A stretch of DNA of 64,000 bases from Cadophora sp. MPI-SDFR-AT-0126 (GCA_020747065.1 JAGMVK010000029.1:432632-496631); one strand, 5' to 3'. Counted from the first letter of the stretch, positions 46,665 to 59,059 are shown. Numbers and translations are program-made. Notes: generated from the sequence alone by a model not told the origin.

Positions 46665-47348
46665 GGGGGAAAAAAGGCTTTTCCAACCCAGGACAGTCGG
46701 GCGCCACTTGAGTGCAAAAGTTTGGGCCAACCGGCCTCTTACGACTCTATAGAGAGGAGGATCAGATCAGGCAACAGAATTTGTATGTTGGAGGAGGCCA
46801 TGGCAATGTTTTCTGGGGGGAGGAGGTCCCGAATGAGTGAATTCCAAGGGCTACGACTCCACAGGCTAAACTTTGGCACCCCTCGTTATCTGATGAATGA
46901 TGGTCGAAAATGGGACAAGTCGAGGATGTCGCACCTTCAACTGTACGGCAGTGACATCTCCCTAGCCTATTAACAATGTCATTGCGAGACCTTGATTGGT
47001 CTAAGGCGCTCAGGCTACTATGTGGTGGTCCAAGACATTAAACCTTACCTAATCAGTAAATCGCCCGGGCTGATCGAACATGGAGGAAACAACTTGATGT
47101 AGGGATGATTATGGCCTGAGTGTCTGAGGTAGGTGTTTAACTCGACACTTCCTGAATTGGCCAGACTCTGCGGGCGGCACCGATCTTGACGAGCCTGGGG
47201 AATTAGAGTTCTACGCTCGTTGGAAAGTCTTCCAGAATTGAGCCGAAAAATTGTCGATCATGTATGTACCTGAATTGATACTCAACATCATCCTTCAGCA
47301 CGTGAATCTGGATGACACTCGGCTCGACGAGATGGTTCACCACCTGGA
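46665..47348. other. Intergenic
   Basis: Upstream flank of the AIM6-like gene. A G-run (GGGGGGAGGAGG) lies near 46815-46826. No gene seen. Confidence 0.45.
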
Positions 47349-47744
47349 TCAATTTTTATTCCCACCGTAGTCCTTCATCTGTGAGCTTCCAAAAACATAT
47401 GCAAGCCTTATCCTTGCTTTATGGCATACATCCCAATCATAGAATATCATCTTTCTGCTGCACAACGCACTGGTCACAGATCCCCAAGCACTAGCCTCGA
47501 TATCTTGCGAACAGAGGTTCCGAGATTCTTCTTCGCTGCCCCAGAACCTTTCTAAAATGTTCATTGTTGTCAGTAGCCCTGATTCAGGAAAAAGCCAGTT
47601 GGTGTGAATGAATATCGCTTCCGGTTTACAAGGGAGTGTGCAGTTGGAGTCTAAGGTTGGATCGAATTGTAGTGTTGCGGACGTAGCTGGTATAGTACCT
47701 AACTGGTGTGGGGGCTGATCAACTTGGTAAAAGGGTTTGGCCAT
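47349..47744 (-). CDS. Hypothetical protein, 131 aa
   Basis: Open frame from ATG 47744 (MAKPFYQVDQPP) to TAA. The product has five cysteines in its second half region and several aromatic residues, with no signal peptide or membrane helix. It has a more protein-like composition than nearby chance frames but matches no family I know. It may be the last exon of a longer gene, because the frame stays open upstream to about 47864. Confidence 0.35.
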   Translation of the reverse strand: MAKPFYQVDQPPHQLGTIPATSATLQFDPTLDSNCTLPCKPEAIFIHTNWLFPESGLLTTMNILERFWGSEEESRNLCSQDIEASAWGSVTSALCSRKMIFYDWDVCHKARIRLAYVFGSSQMKDYGGNKN

Positions 47745-48409
47745 GATAGGAGCCGCAAGGGAGAGAATGCTGGGCTCGCTTATCAGAGCGCCGTAATACA
47801 AATCGTAAATGGTGTGATATGCTACCAAGGACAAAACATTGGCATGATGCTTCTTCGATATCAAGATCTACGCCTTCAGACTATCTTGAATGAACAAAGC
47901 CCTGGATAGAATTGAAACAAAAAAAAGTGATGGCAAGGAAAAGTGGCGGTCGTATCAAGAGGCGCCGACGCGGTAGCTTCGGTGAAGAGTAAAAGAGGCG
48001 CATCTTCTGCAAGGATCCCTACGGAACATGCTATCTAATGGAAGACTAGACAGCAATTCGGATCGAAAATCTGACAAAGCAGGGAATAGAGGAAGAAGTA
48101 AAGACGATCGCGGGAGCTTCACTGTCGCGTGCCATCATGACATTCCTCTACGAGAATGGAGCCAGCGTAGCGCTCGTGTCAATGCTTGGCTAGAGAGCTG
48201 TGCCTTTAACATAACTTCGAATAGATAACAGGCGAATTGTGAGAGATGATAAGGAGAGCTTATCGTACTTGTTAATGTTTTAGATATGCAAGTCCCGATT
48301 AGGACGAGCTGGTGGGGACGGAAATATATGCTGTCAACCGGTGAAGAGGAGGACAACGAAGGCGGACATGGTTGAAAATCGAGCATTTAAGTCGATCGAA
48401 GGGTTTGAT
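47745..48409. other. Intergenic
   Basis: No supported gene. This is the 3' flank of the minus-strand dioxygenase. Confidence 0.4.
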
Positions 48410-49430
48410 TCAATCTTTAATGTCCCCAAAACTTCTCAGGAGTTTCCCAGCAATATGCTCACCAGCTGTTTCCTCGGTTCCGTCACCACTGCCATCCAGC
48501 GGGTTCAACCTCGTGCTCAAATTCCCATGATAGAAGAAGGGCACACTGTATCTATGATGCGGACTGGCATTGATTGCTCTATGCAGAGGACTCTTGAAAA
48601 GTCCTTTCGTCCATTTCTGAAGCAGGTCACCGATGTTGACTATAAGCACGTCTTCTTGAGCCGAAATCGGGACCCAAGTCTTGGTACTGGGATGCAGAGC
48701 TTCGAGACCGTGGTGATTTGGTTGTTGAAGAAGAATTGTGATGCTTCCGAAATCGGTATGTGCGCCAGCTGCGATGTACTTAGTTCGCATTCCAGGGATT
48801 TCGTTGATTGTACTGACCTCCAATAGGTGCTTCTCTGGTAGATAAAGCTGGATTGGGAGGATAATGCAACAGTTTGACGTTGGCCACTGGATCAGTCATC
48901 AGAGAATCAAAGATATCATCACCGTATGGCAATGCCATAGCCATAATTCGTAACAATGTCTCATGAACCCTCACACCTTCCGCATGATACTGCATCACTG
49001 GCTCTCTGAACTCCTTGTCACTCAAGGCTTCTGGCCAGAAGTTAGGCCCCATACTGAAGTCTCCACACCGTGGATCATCTGGTGAAATCTCGACACCAAT
49101 ATAGAAGCCTTCCTTTGAATCGGGCTTCTTATCGAGTACTTGTCCCCCTAGGGCTTCATATCCACGTTTGCTCAAGCCAGGACTCTTGCTCATCAACATC
49201 GCTTGTTTCTGTTCCAGTGGAAGATTGAAAAGTCGTTCGGCACAGAGAAGGACTTCCCTTTGCAGAGCAAGTGGTATTCCATGGCCAACCAGTTCGAAAA
49301 AGCCGAGTTGTTGACAGGCAGAACGGACTTGATGGATGACACGTTCTCTTGCTTCGAGCGTAGATGATGATGATAGAAACGGCGATATATCAATCAGAGG
49401 GACCATGAAATCCTGACCAAGAGAACCCAT
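48410..49430 (-). CDS. 2-oxoglutarate/Fe(II) dioxygenase (isopenicillin N synthase-like), 323 aa
   Basis: Soluble non-haem iron oxygenase that couples 2-oxoglutarate decarboxylation to oxidation of a small molecule. Minus-strand exons 49430-48818 and 48768-48410 total 324 codons with stop. The 49-bp intron (GTCAGT...CGCAG) restores the signature AGAHTDFGS. The N-terminal DIOX_N part shows VPLIDISPF and GFFELVGHGIP. The iron triad is H-x-D in AHTDFG plus the distal His in SPLHRAI. The 2-oxoglutarate salt bridge is Arg-x-Ser in RYSVPFF. Length is typical. Substrate is unknown; fungal members act in secondary metabolism, thymine/xanthine-type catabolism or detoxification. Neighbours encode a GST and a hydroxyacid dehydrogenase. 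Confidence 0.93.
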
Positions 49431-49887
49431 AATGTGTAAACTTATAATGCAATTAGCTTCCGTTAGACATGGACCAAAATTGGTCTTCTTGAACTCGAGA
49501 TGATTATCAAATGTGCCAAGAGTTTGTCAGCACTTTGGTGGGGTAGGAATACCCCGCCACACCTCCATGAAATAGCAGACGTTTGCCTTATAGTTGACGG
49601 GACGGGTTTGGAATGAAGCAGACATGAATTGCGAACGCGTGGTCCTTGGATCTTTTCACTGTGTGTTTGGAGGTGTTGGCGTCGTAATCGTGATGCAGAA
49701 AGGAAGGCGTATCAACCGTGATGCCAAAGGGGTAGGAAGAGCTGGACTGGCGAGCAATTTCACCTCTCTCTGGTAACCCACAATATATACAAGATCATGA
49801 TTTCTCGGTAGTACTTGTGAGTAGTGTGTTGTAATTCATCAGTCGTGTTCGGGTTTGAACTAGGTCTGCCTGTCACCCCCATGGCTT
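49431..49887. other. Intergenic between dioxygenase and GST genes
   Basis: Promoter region of the dioxygenase and 3' flank of the GST gene, both minus strand. No other feature. Confidence 0.5.
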
Positions 49888-50650
49888 TCAGCCCAGCTGC
49901 TCCAAATCGTATTCGTTTCCCTTCTCCAATGCCTGCTTCCAAGCCGGTCTCTCGTGTACCCTCTGCCTCCAAGCATGTAATTTTGGATAGTCTTTCTGTA
50001 GATTCGCATATCCTCTAACAGCAATGACGTCCATGGGCCAGCTCATCACAAAATCCACCATGCCAAGATCATTTCCATTAAACCACTCTGCGTCGCCCAA
50101 CTCCCCCTCCAAGTACACCAGATCTTTTTTGAACTCCGCATTCGAGAAGAAGTTGTCAAAGCCCTTCTTCACCCGCTTCATGATAAAGCTAAATGGCCAC
50201 GGTGTATTCTTCTCCGCGATATCGAATAACATTTCCAAACTTGCCAGAGGAAACAAAGTAGCACCAGCGAAAGATCGCAATGTATCCTCCCGTATCCAAT
50301 CTTCAGCTGCAAATCTGCTACGCGTATCATATGTCTTGAGTAGGTAGGTCGTTATCGTCAAGCTTTCAATCAAAACCCGGCCGTCTGCTGTCACGAATGT
50401 TGGCGATCGACCGAGTGGGTGAACAGACTCTAGTTCTTTGGGAGCTCTCTTATCCTTCGCCCCCCTGGAGTAGAGTACTACATTGTATTCCAGTTTATAT
50501 TCGATCGCGAGTTCTTCGAGGAGCCAGAGGATGCGTTGCGATTGGGAGTTCTGGGAGATGTTAGCTACTTTCCGAGACAGCAAGGCTGACGCGAACACTG
50601 AGGTGATGGAGAGTTGGAACTCCTGTCTTCACTGCTGCTGCGGCAGACAT
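49888..50650 (-). CDS. Glutathione S-transferase, 238 aa
   Basis: Cytosolic enzyme conjugating glutathione to electrophiles. Minus-strand exons 50650-50597 (MSAAAAVKTGVPTLHHLS) and 50550-49888, 239 codons with stop. The intron GTTCGC...CCCAG joins to NSQSQRILWLLEEL. The N-terminal thioredoxin fold carries the cis-Pro segment LGRSPTF and the glutathione-binding ESLTITTYLL. The C-terminal helical domain includes WFNGNDLGMVDFVMSWP with the N-capping Asp. Class looks nearest to fungal Ure2p/GTT-like enzymes, judged from the S-Q-S-Q-R-I-L-W-L-L-E-E-L start, but class is not certain. It is divergent to the hydroxyacid dehydrogenase gene across 580 bp. Confidence 0.9.
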
Positions 50651-51230
50651 CTTAATTGAGACTGAATCATCAAACGAATGTTGTTGGCATGTGAGTGTGT
50701 TGAGAAATGAAGCTTGCGTTGCGACATTAGATGCTTCATCGTCATTTCATTTCAACCGTAGCCTCGGCCTCAATTCAGCCTTCTCTCAAGTGGCACGCGC
50801 TAGCGAACATCCACCCTGATTTTGTTCACATCGGGATACGGACCTTAAACATTTGTAAACACGGAGCTTCATGTTCCACAAGACATGAAGTTCTTTGGGG
50901 TCTTCCAAGTTGGAGATCGATCTCGTCTGACATATGGAAAGGCCGAACTGTTATATGTGAGCATCGACAAGGATACCACAGCTGCATATGTTGTGCCACG
51001 AAGCCCCTCGTCTGGGCGACGGTAACCACCTCTCGTTCTCAGCCATCAAACGCCTCAACAGGTCGCGTGAGAAGCACACTTCAACTGATTTGTTCCACCA
51101 ATTCTTTCTCTGAGCCTTTCCATCTTCTTCTTATACAATTTCCCCTGTCTTTCCAGCGATTCGATATCTTTAATTGCTCAATTATCAATATCTTCACCGC
51201 TCTTGTACACAAGTCACTCCGTACTACATC
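50651..51230. promoter_or_regulatory. Shared divergent promoter region
   Basis: The 580 bp between the GST start (-) and the hydroxyacid dehydrogenase start (+). Pyrimidine-rich stretches (ttcttcttatac, tttcccctgtctttcc) at 51120-51160 precede the plus-strand start, typical of fungal transcription starts. Co-regulation is possible but not shown. Confidence 0.4.
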
Positions 51231-52454
51231 ATGGCATCAACAACATTAGAGGCAGGCAATAAGCCAATTGTACTTCATATTGGGGATCCTGTCAAGTGGA
51301 ATACGGATTTCTTTGATGTCTTTTCGAAAGATTTCGTTGTTGTTCGACCCTCGTTAGAAGAGCGTCAGCGAGACGAGTTCATGAAGGGCTTGAAGGAAAA
51401 TCGATGGGGTGAATTTTCTGCCATTTTCAGACCTTTCTGGAACACGGGAGGCGAGATGGGAAGATGGGATAAAGAACTTTTGCCATTGGTGCCATCATCG
51501 TGCAAGATATTTGCTTCAGCCGGTGCGGGATTTGACTGGGCCGATGTTGATCTTCTGGCGGAAAGAGGTAAGCAATTGAGCCCCAATATCAAAATGATGA
51601 TGTTGATAGGTGTACTAGGAATCGTCTACTGCAACAGGTAAGCAGCTTTGAGATATACAGCTTCTATCTAATATGCCCAGTGCCGCTGCGTCAACAGAAG
51701 CCGTGGCCGACTTCGCCATCTTCCTCATCCTAGCAACATTTCGGAATCTCACTTGGTGCACAACAGCAGCTCGTGCATCACCAGAAGAGTTCAAGTATTG
51801 TCACGAGAACGCGGCAGTGCTTTCTCACAACCCTCGAGGTAATGTTCTTGGTGTCATCGGGCTTGGTAACATAGGATACGAGATTGCACGTAAAGCTCAT
51901 CTTGCCTTTGGGATGAAAATCAAATACTATGATGTCGTTCGAAAGGATATTACAAAGGAAGCAGAGATCGAGGCTGAGTTTTATACGGACCTCGATGCTA
52001 TGCTGGCCGTCAGCGACTGTGTGGTACTTGCAACACCTGCAAGTCCGGATGGGAAGAAAGTCATTGAGAAGGAGAGATTATCCCACTTCAAAATGGGGTC
52101 TAGATTTGTCAATATTGCGAGAGGATCCTTGGTTGATGAAGAAGCGGTGGCTGATGCAGTTGATGAAGGGCGATTGGTGGGTGTCGGAATGGATGTCCAT
52201 GAGTCTGAGCCCAAGGTCAATGAAAGACTGAAAGCTTCCAAGCTTGTCACCCTAACTTCACACAATGCTGGCGGGACTTTAGAGACGTAAGTTGTGTCCT
52301 TGCAAGGATAGGAAATTGTACTGACCGCGATAGACACATGGGATTCGAAAGTCTCGCAATGAGGAACATTGATGCAGTGCTCAAGGGCAAGGAACCTTTG
52401 ACTCCGGTCAATAAGCACCTAATTGTTGTTCCAGCATCCAAAATCAAGCTTTGA
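51231..52454 (+). CDS. D-isomer-specific 2-hydroxyacid dehydrogenase, 363 aa
   Basis: NAD(P)-dependent reductase of 2-oxo acids (glyoxylate/hydroxypyruvate reductase-like). Exons 51231-51567, 51610-51637 (28 nt), 51681-52286 and 52334-52454 total 364 codons with stop. The micro-exon is needed to restore GIVYCNSAAAST. The Rossmann domain has VIGLGNIGYEIAR, with the acidic residue for NAD near KYYDVV. Catalytic residues are the Arg in NIARGSLVDE, the Glu in DVHESEP and the His in TSHNAGG. The N-terminal catalytic half has ASAGAGFDWADVDLL. Length and order match fungal glyoxylate reductases. Transcribed away from the GST gene. Confidence 0.95.
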
Positions 52455-53375
52455 TGCTTGCATGAGGTCCATTTTAACTGAGCGACACCCAAATTAGACT
52501 GGGCATAGAGGTACTTGAAATGCAAAACTTGTATTTGGAAGCAAACTTTGGCCGACTTGACTTTTACTTTTATTTTTTGCGTATCCAGCGTCAGAACGTG
52601 GCTAAGTCGAAGCTGAAGTTGTGCCAAGTATGGACTCTGTTTTTCGATATTTCAGCAAGCTGCCCAGCGTTGTTACGAATTTTTTTTTTGTTCCGGGTTC
52701 CCCAATGCTGCTTATCTTGTCTCACCCTAGTACCTCCGCATAGTTTTTACAGTACAACTTATGCAGCAAGCTTTATCTCCGTATCTCAGTTTGATTTCTG
52801 TTCCCCTTGCAGAGCTTCCTATTTGCTCAAGAGGGCCGTTCGGGAATTCTGTCAAGGCTCACCGCCGATAAAACACCTCCGGACGATCGCGCGAGGAAGT
52901 CCTCAATGACAAGCATCCCAGTACCAATTCCAGCCTTCCATAATGTGGGACAAGCAATTCCAGGGAAGAGTTCCCTCTATGGTCCTCCATCACTACAGTC
53001 CAAGAAATTGTCGCACCTTACTCAGCACATCTGCATCTCACTGGGCGGACTTGTGAAGTTTGTGACACACGTGACCTGAAATATGAAACATATATCTTCT
53101 TCTTCGAATCAGAAATCACAAAGCTGCATGAAGATGGCTGGATTTACGATTACTCATCTGACATTTGTTTTGCTTTTTGGCTCAAGCTTTCGTTCCTGCG
53201 ACCTTTCTCCTTCTATGGCTTGCTGAGTCAGAGTGCTGTGATGGGTCGGAGCTGAAAAAGCAAGTATTTTCTACCGAGGACATACTATAATTATCCCCTC
53301 AATTATGCTGTTGATCATGCTGTAAGTACGAGCTATTTATCCTTTTCTTCTTCCTTTAAAAGTCGGTCGGCTAAA
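52455..53375. other. Intergenic
   Basis: About 920 bp between tandem plus-strand genes. A T-run lies at 52680-52690. No gene seen. Confidence 0.45.
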
Positions 53376-55188
53376 ATGGAGCCGCTTAAGCTGAATGTGA
53401 TTGTGGTTGGAGCTGGAATCGCAGGTTTATCGGCGGCTGTCGTCATGAGCCGAGCTGGGCACAATGTCACGGTAAAGCCCCCAGAAATCTTTTGGTAAGA
53501 AGCAGTACCGCTGACTGTATCTCAGGTCTTTGAGAAGTCAGCGTACAAACACGAAGCGGGGTTCATGATTATCATGGGGTGGAATGCAACACGAGTCCTC
53601 GAATCCTTTGGTGCGCCTCTGTCCATTTTCATTTGCAGACTTGACCTGACCATGGTAGACTTGACTTCAGCAAAGCTAGAAGCGTTGACAGCAACTTCGT
53701 AAGCTGAGCTACATCATTCTGAAGAGCACAGTAGTTCGAAAATCCTGACGAAACTTCCCAGATTGAGACTTGTGACGGAGCCACGTTGAAGAAGAAGCCT
53801 GGGATGACGACCAAAATCGAAGATGTAACCTCGTTAATTGGAGATAGGAAATGATTGATGCTAATGGACGTGTATAGCTAAAGGGTTCGCAAACGAGGAC
53901 GTTTTATCGACCTGATATACACACAGAGTTGAAACGTTTGGCTATGAACAATCCAAGTGGCACGCCTGCAACTCTGCTACTCGGCGAGGTTGTTTCCGTG
54001 GTAAGGACGACCCACATAGTATTGAAAACCACCGATGCTCACGAGTACTTCTCATCTTAGGATATCGAACTAGGCATCGTGTACCTAGCAGATGGGTCCT
54101 TCCATTCAGCCAACCTGATCATCGGAGCCGACGGTGAACGAGTACGTGATGATCCCCTAAACCACAATATCTCACTCGGCGTCCGCTGATGTCTCCAATT
54201 TCTAGTCAGTTGTGAGAGCAGCGTTCAAAGAACCCGATACTCTTCGTAAAGCCAGATATAGAATATTCCGCTGTCTTGTTCCCACAGAACGATTGCTGGA
54301 TGAGCCAGGTCGAGAGATGCTGGCAATGACAAGGAACACCTTTTCGATTTTCACCAAGGACAAAAGGACGTTATTCTGGTTTGAGGGGAGAGAGTAAGAT
54401 ACCGAGTCTGATATTGGAAATAAATTGACGTCTTCTCAGTGGTCTTCTACAGGATCTGGAAGCAGGATATGTGCCAGAGGAAGACGACAAGTTTCCAGGT
54501 AATTAATCCTTATCAATTCTTACGAACTCTGGAGGAGAAGACTAATCAGATCAGAACTCGATCCTAAAAAAGCCAAAATCAAAATGCTGGAAATTTTCCA
54601 AGACTACCACCCCAACATCGTCTCATCTCTGCAGTAACATTCCTTTGCCCTCTTTCCTCATGACATCTCGCTGACACATAACCAGAAAAGCAGGCCGCGT
54701 CTCCGAATGGACACTCTCCTACTTCCCCACCCCCCACCAATATCTCATATCCCATCGCGCGCTCCTGATTGGCGATGCCGCGCACTCAATGTTCCCAACG
54801 ACCGGGCAGGGCGGCTCTCAAACCATCGAAGACGTTGGCGCCCTATCCGTACTTTTCAAAGATATCTTCACGCTTTCAGCTCTAGAAGAGAGAATGAGGC
54901 TGTATGAAAGAGTGAGGAAGGAGAGGGCGGCGACGGTCATGAGTATGAGTGGGATTGTGTTTGGGAGGGAAGCTGAGTTTGCGGAAAAGAGGGGGAAGGG
55001 ACATCCGATTTGGAAGACGGGTATTAGGAGTGGGGAGGAGCATGTGAGGTTTTTGTATGAGTGAGTTTTGAGTTTGTTCTTTTCGTCTGTTTGTTGAGAC
55101 GGGTGAGGCTGACTTGGGTAGTTATGATGTGATGGAGGAGAGTCGAAAGATTCTTGAAGAGGAGATGAGGGCTAGGGCTCGCTTGTGA
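53376..55188 (+). CDS. FAD-dependent monooxygenase (salicylate hydroxylase-like), about eleven exons
   Basis: Flavin monooxygenase of the PHBH/salicylate-hydroxylase group, acting on an aromatic or related ring. Exons by splice sites: 53376-53471, 53526-53610, 53659-53698, 53735-53824, 53884-54000, 54061-54141, 54206-54393, 54440-54498, 54555-54633, 54686-55060, 55122-55188. Exon 1 carries the FAD dinucleotide motif VIVVGAGIAGLSAA. The DG motif is LIIGADGERS. The GD motif is ALLIGDAAHSMFP followed by GQGGSQTIEDVG. Exons 4-11 join in phase. The junction 53610/53659 does not: exon 2 ends in phase 1 but exon 3, whose frame reads LDFSKARSVDSNF, offers only one completing base. So this is either an indel (broken gene) or an acceptor I missed. 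There is no signal peptide. Confidence 0.75.
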
Positions 55189-56028
55189 AACACCGCTCTC
55201 AATGTCACATTAATCGATAGTCGTTGAGATTTGAACATGATTGAAGATGCAACGGAGTAGAACTGGTTTATTTAGAATGAAAGAAGTACAAGATTTGATC
55301 GGAAGTGCTCACGAGATATGGGACATCTCAGAGATGTCTCATCGACTACTGACGGTCAACCATAACCCGTAGTCCGCCGACGTCCGGGGCTGAGATGTCA
55401 TGCAAATCCAAGTCGACCTTAATCTCACTCTCTCGAGGATCCTGAGAGTGGCTTTTTCCTCGGAACTGCGGTGTGGTGATGCGAAACGAAACTCAAATAA
55501 ACACGAGGAGAATAGGTGGGATACGCACGTGACGCGGCAAGACTCCCATGTTTTGACTTCTCCAACGCGCCACGCCACTTGCGAAAGCCATCTCATCAAC
55601 TTTTCTTCTTCACTTGAAGGATTCTTTGGAATCCCGAAGTCAATAACAAGTACTGAATTGCCACCACGCAGTGCCAAGCGGTCCCCGCATTCTGTCGACA
55701 CATGTATCTGACAGCCAAAATTCCGATTTTGGAAATAGCAGCCGTCCAACCTGACGCTAAGTGCTTGGTAATCAAGCACCGCGAATTACAGGTCGAGGAC
55801 GACGGTGGGCTGCACGACATATGCAAGTGCCGATATGGAGTGGGTGGAAGGCCCAGGTATGGGTGAAAAGCTGCCGAGTTGAGGACGAGAGCGTTTTCTA
55901 CTTTCAGATACTTGTGGGCCGTGTGCAATCTCAAGGAGGCATTGAATGCAGCTTTTGCTCATTCATCACGACAGGGATGCATTTCGGGGTTTTGAACAGG
56001 ACAATCCTGATTCGAATGATTTGAATGG
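55189..56028. other. Intergenic
   Basis: Short frames on both strands at 55339-55934 overlap each other and lack features. No gene supported. Confidence 0.4.
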
Positions 56029-56035
56029 TATATAA
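56029..56035 (+). promoter_or_regulatory. TATA box of the metallo-beta-lactamase-fold gene
   Basis: TATATAA lies 84 bp upstream of the ATG at 56113, in an otherwise mixed sequence. Confidence 0.55.
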
Positions 56036-56112
56036 GGCAGATTGAGCATCCAAAACTTTGGTCAAGCATCATACACCAGCCTGTCATACCTTAAAAATTC
56101 CTGCCAATCTTC

Positions 56113-57190
56113 ATGATGCAATTGTTACTTTCCATCCTGTCCTTTCTCACGTTTGCTGCAACTTCAGTTGGTTGTGGTATTGACAGAGCTCCCCAATTCG
56201 CCCCTATTCCAGATTCGGCGAAAGGCTTGCCTATTGGACCTGGAGGATATGGTATTGAATCTTATGGGAAGGGCGCCTATATGGTAACTGAGGGCAACTA
56301 TCAAGGTAAGATGTTCCACGAACAATATAAGACATGCACTGACTCTGGCAGCCATATTCTTCGTCTCCAATAAAGGAGTGATCGTTGTCGATTGCCCTCC
56401 CACGATCGGTCACATGCTTCTGTGGGCTATCGGAAATGTGACTTCGATTCCTATTACCCATGTAATCTACAGCCATGCACATGCAGACCACATTGGAGGC
56501 GTTACTCTGTTCGGCAGTAAAGTCACAACAATCTCACATTATGAGACGGCTCGGTACTTGACTCTGACGCCAGATCCCAATCGCCCCGTTCCAAAGATTA
56601 CTTTCAAAGACTCATACACTCTATGCGTCGGCAATCAGACACTGGAGCTTACCTACAAGGGAGAGAACCATTTGATCGGTAACATCTTCATTTATGCTCC
56701 AGTACAGAAAGTTCTCATGCTAGTGGATGTCATCTATCCAGGATGGACGCCTTTCGCACTCCTTGGACAGACAAAGAACGTCCCTGGATATATCCGATCG
56801 CACTATCAAATTCTGGATTACGACTTCAAGCATATCATCGGCGGTCATCTCGGTCGGTCTGGTACTCGAGCCGATGTACTCACGCAGCTCGAATACGTTC
56901 TTGATCTGAAGAGCAACTGCGAGTACGCGATCAACACAAGTGCCACGAACGACCCAGACATTGGAGCTGCTGCCCTCTTCGGTCCAGTCATGGACAAGAA
57001 TAAGGGCAATGGGTGGGCTCCATTCAAGGTCTACCTGGATGTCATGGCCGATTACTGCGCGAATAAGACAAATGCGAAATGGCTTGGAAGGCTGGCTGCT
57101 GCGGATGTCTTTCAATTTGAGAATGCCGGAGTCATGGTTGAGAGTCTAAGGATAGATTATGGGATCCTAGGACCATCTTCTACTGTCTGA
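56113..57190 (+). CDS. Secreted metallo-beta-lactamase-fold hydrolase, 343 aa
   Basis: Zinc hydrolase predicted outside the cell. Exons 56113-56305 and 56352-57190 total 344 codons with stop; the 46-bp intron ends CTGGCAG. A second ATG follows at once. The signal peptide is about residues 1-20 (MMQLLLSILSFLTFAATSVG). The fold's motif 2 is complete in SHAHADHIGG. Further ligands are likely the His in GENHLIGN, the Asp in LVDVIYPGW and the His in IIGGHLGRSG. VIVVDCPPTIG is the usual beta-strand before motif 2. Several N-glycosylation sites are present. The substrate could be a lactone, ester or lactam; sequence alone does not decide. It is the last intact gene before the decayed Gypsy element. 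Confidence 0.9.
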
Positions 57191-57619
57191 TCGTACCGTC
57201 ATGATGTGCTCTGATCACCCTCACATCTGGAAATGATGACGGCGCGAGGTAGGAAATGGTCTGCTGCTCACTGCTTTTCTAGCCGACGGGTCATTGCTTC
57301 TTTGGTAGCATAATCTCTATCCTTCAAAATTTAGTTATTTGTGCCCTTCTTTGCCTTTTGAGCGTTGTGTAGTTCACATGAATACTTCTCATCTGAAAAG
57401 TATCACGTGATGTTGGTTTTGGTTGTCTTGACGTATCTTACCTGCATCAGTGCGAGATCTATGTTAATGACCAATGACTGTTCTTTGGCCTTGTTTTTGT
57501 CTTTGATCTAACAATACAATATTTTAGACTGACAATGTCTTGTTGTTTTAACGTGGGTCACCAGTGGGTGTCGGAATTGTTTGCGCACGACCCGAGAACA
57601 CCAATTCCTCACTAAAAAC
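57191..57619. other. Intergenic before the decayed element
   Basis: Normal base composition with no gene. Composition changes to TA-rich shortly after 57650. Confidence 0.5.
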
Positions 57620-58539
57620 TGTGACGCCTTGCTCTAGAAAGACAGTAGTCACGTGTAACTACTGCCTCATATATTAACGGAGAGATATATAACGATAATA
57701 AGAGTCTTTTAGAATCTATAATTATGTAGTAAAGAAGGTATAGAGGGGGAGAGGTAATATATAGGGAGATTTGCTTTATCTTACTTAAGCTTGCTTAAGC
57801 GGGTATACGAAAATTACTCTGAAATCCAGTATCTATCCCAAGGCTCTGCTATAAGGCTTTACTGTTATACTACCCCTTTCTCCGGAAAAAGCTCGTCCTT
57901 AAGTGTCTTACTATCTCTTAATCTCTATTAAAGTAATCGTAATTATTAATACTATCTTCCTAAACCTTTAGCTATTCAGGGAGCTTTATAAGTAGTCCTA
58001 CTTGCTTAAGGTAGTTAAGATAGAAGTCTTTAATCTTATAGGAAGTATATTTAAGGTTTAAGGCGTTATACTATATTAAATTAATATTGTAGTTTAGCTA
58101 GGTAATACGGTAAGAGAGTATTAAGTGTTACTTATAGTAAGTAAGTACTTTCTCTAATTCTTATTTATTATCTTTAGTAATATTAATTAGTGGAAGTAGC
58201 TCTTAAACCTACCTTAGCAAGGGGTCTTAGGAGTCCTTTTGTAGTTTACTTATAAGAAAGATATTATAGACTTTTATACTTACTAGTAATTCCAAGTAGT
58301 ATAAGTTACTAACCTTTTTAAGTACTTAGAATAGTTTATTCGTAGGTAAGTCTAGTTTCTTAGATAGCCGGAGTATCTTAAAGTAATATATATTAAGTTA
58401 GATGAAGCTACCTTTATTAAAGTTAACCTTACGGTAAGAGAGATTATACGACTAAGCTATTCTAGCCTAAGCTGTAAAGAGGTTTAACTAAGCTATTTAC
58501 TATACTTTAAAGTATTATGTAGTATATTTAATAGCTTAT

Positions 58540-58680
58540 TAAGTATTTAACTTATTAGTAGGAGTAGCTAAGTTTAGTAAGTTAATTCTTTAATTCTAAT
58601 CCACGCAAGGGGTATATTTATAGACTACTTTAAAAGGGGAGAGACCTCCTAGAGAGTCGTAGGGGAGTATCATCTATATA
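58540..58680 (-). pseudogene. Gypsy integrase C-terminal relic
   Basis: The minus strand reads LPYDSLGGLSPFKVVYKYTP followed by stops and then LNLATPTNKLN. This fits the integrase stretch that reads LSPFEVVYGYTP in intact fungal elements. Confidence 0.7.
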
Positions 58681-59059
58681 TAGTCTATAATAAGTAAGAA
58701 TTCGGATTAATTGTCTTAATAGTAGCTAACGAAAGGCTGGAGTCTTCGCTAGAGGTATTAGTTATATACTTTAGTCTAGCTATCTATCTAGGAATAGTTA
58801 GTAGTGAATAGCTATCCTTTAATACCCAGAATTTAGTAAATAGCTATCCAGAATCTAGATATGAATTAAGGACCTCTATTAGAAGTAATACTTAAGGGGG
58901 TATTAAAGTATTGATATATATAGTAGATATATATATAGGCGAGTTAATAGGTATCTGTTATCTTTTAGTAGGAGATACTTATTGCTTATTTACTAAAATA
59001 GTTAATAAACACGAGTACGTTATTAAATCTATATTTATCTTTATTAAATAAGTAATAAT

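Noticed and set aside
55339..55934. Overlapping minus-strand frames of 112-146 codons
   Set aside because: They overlap each other and a plus-strand frame, with no motif or splice support.
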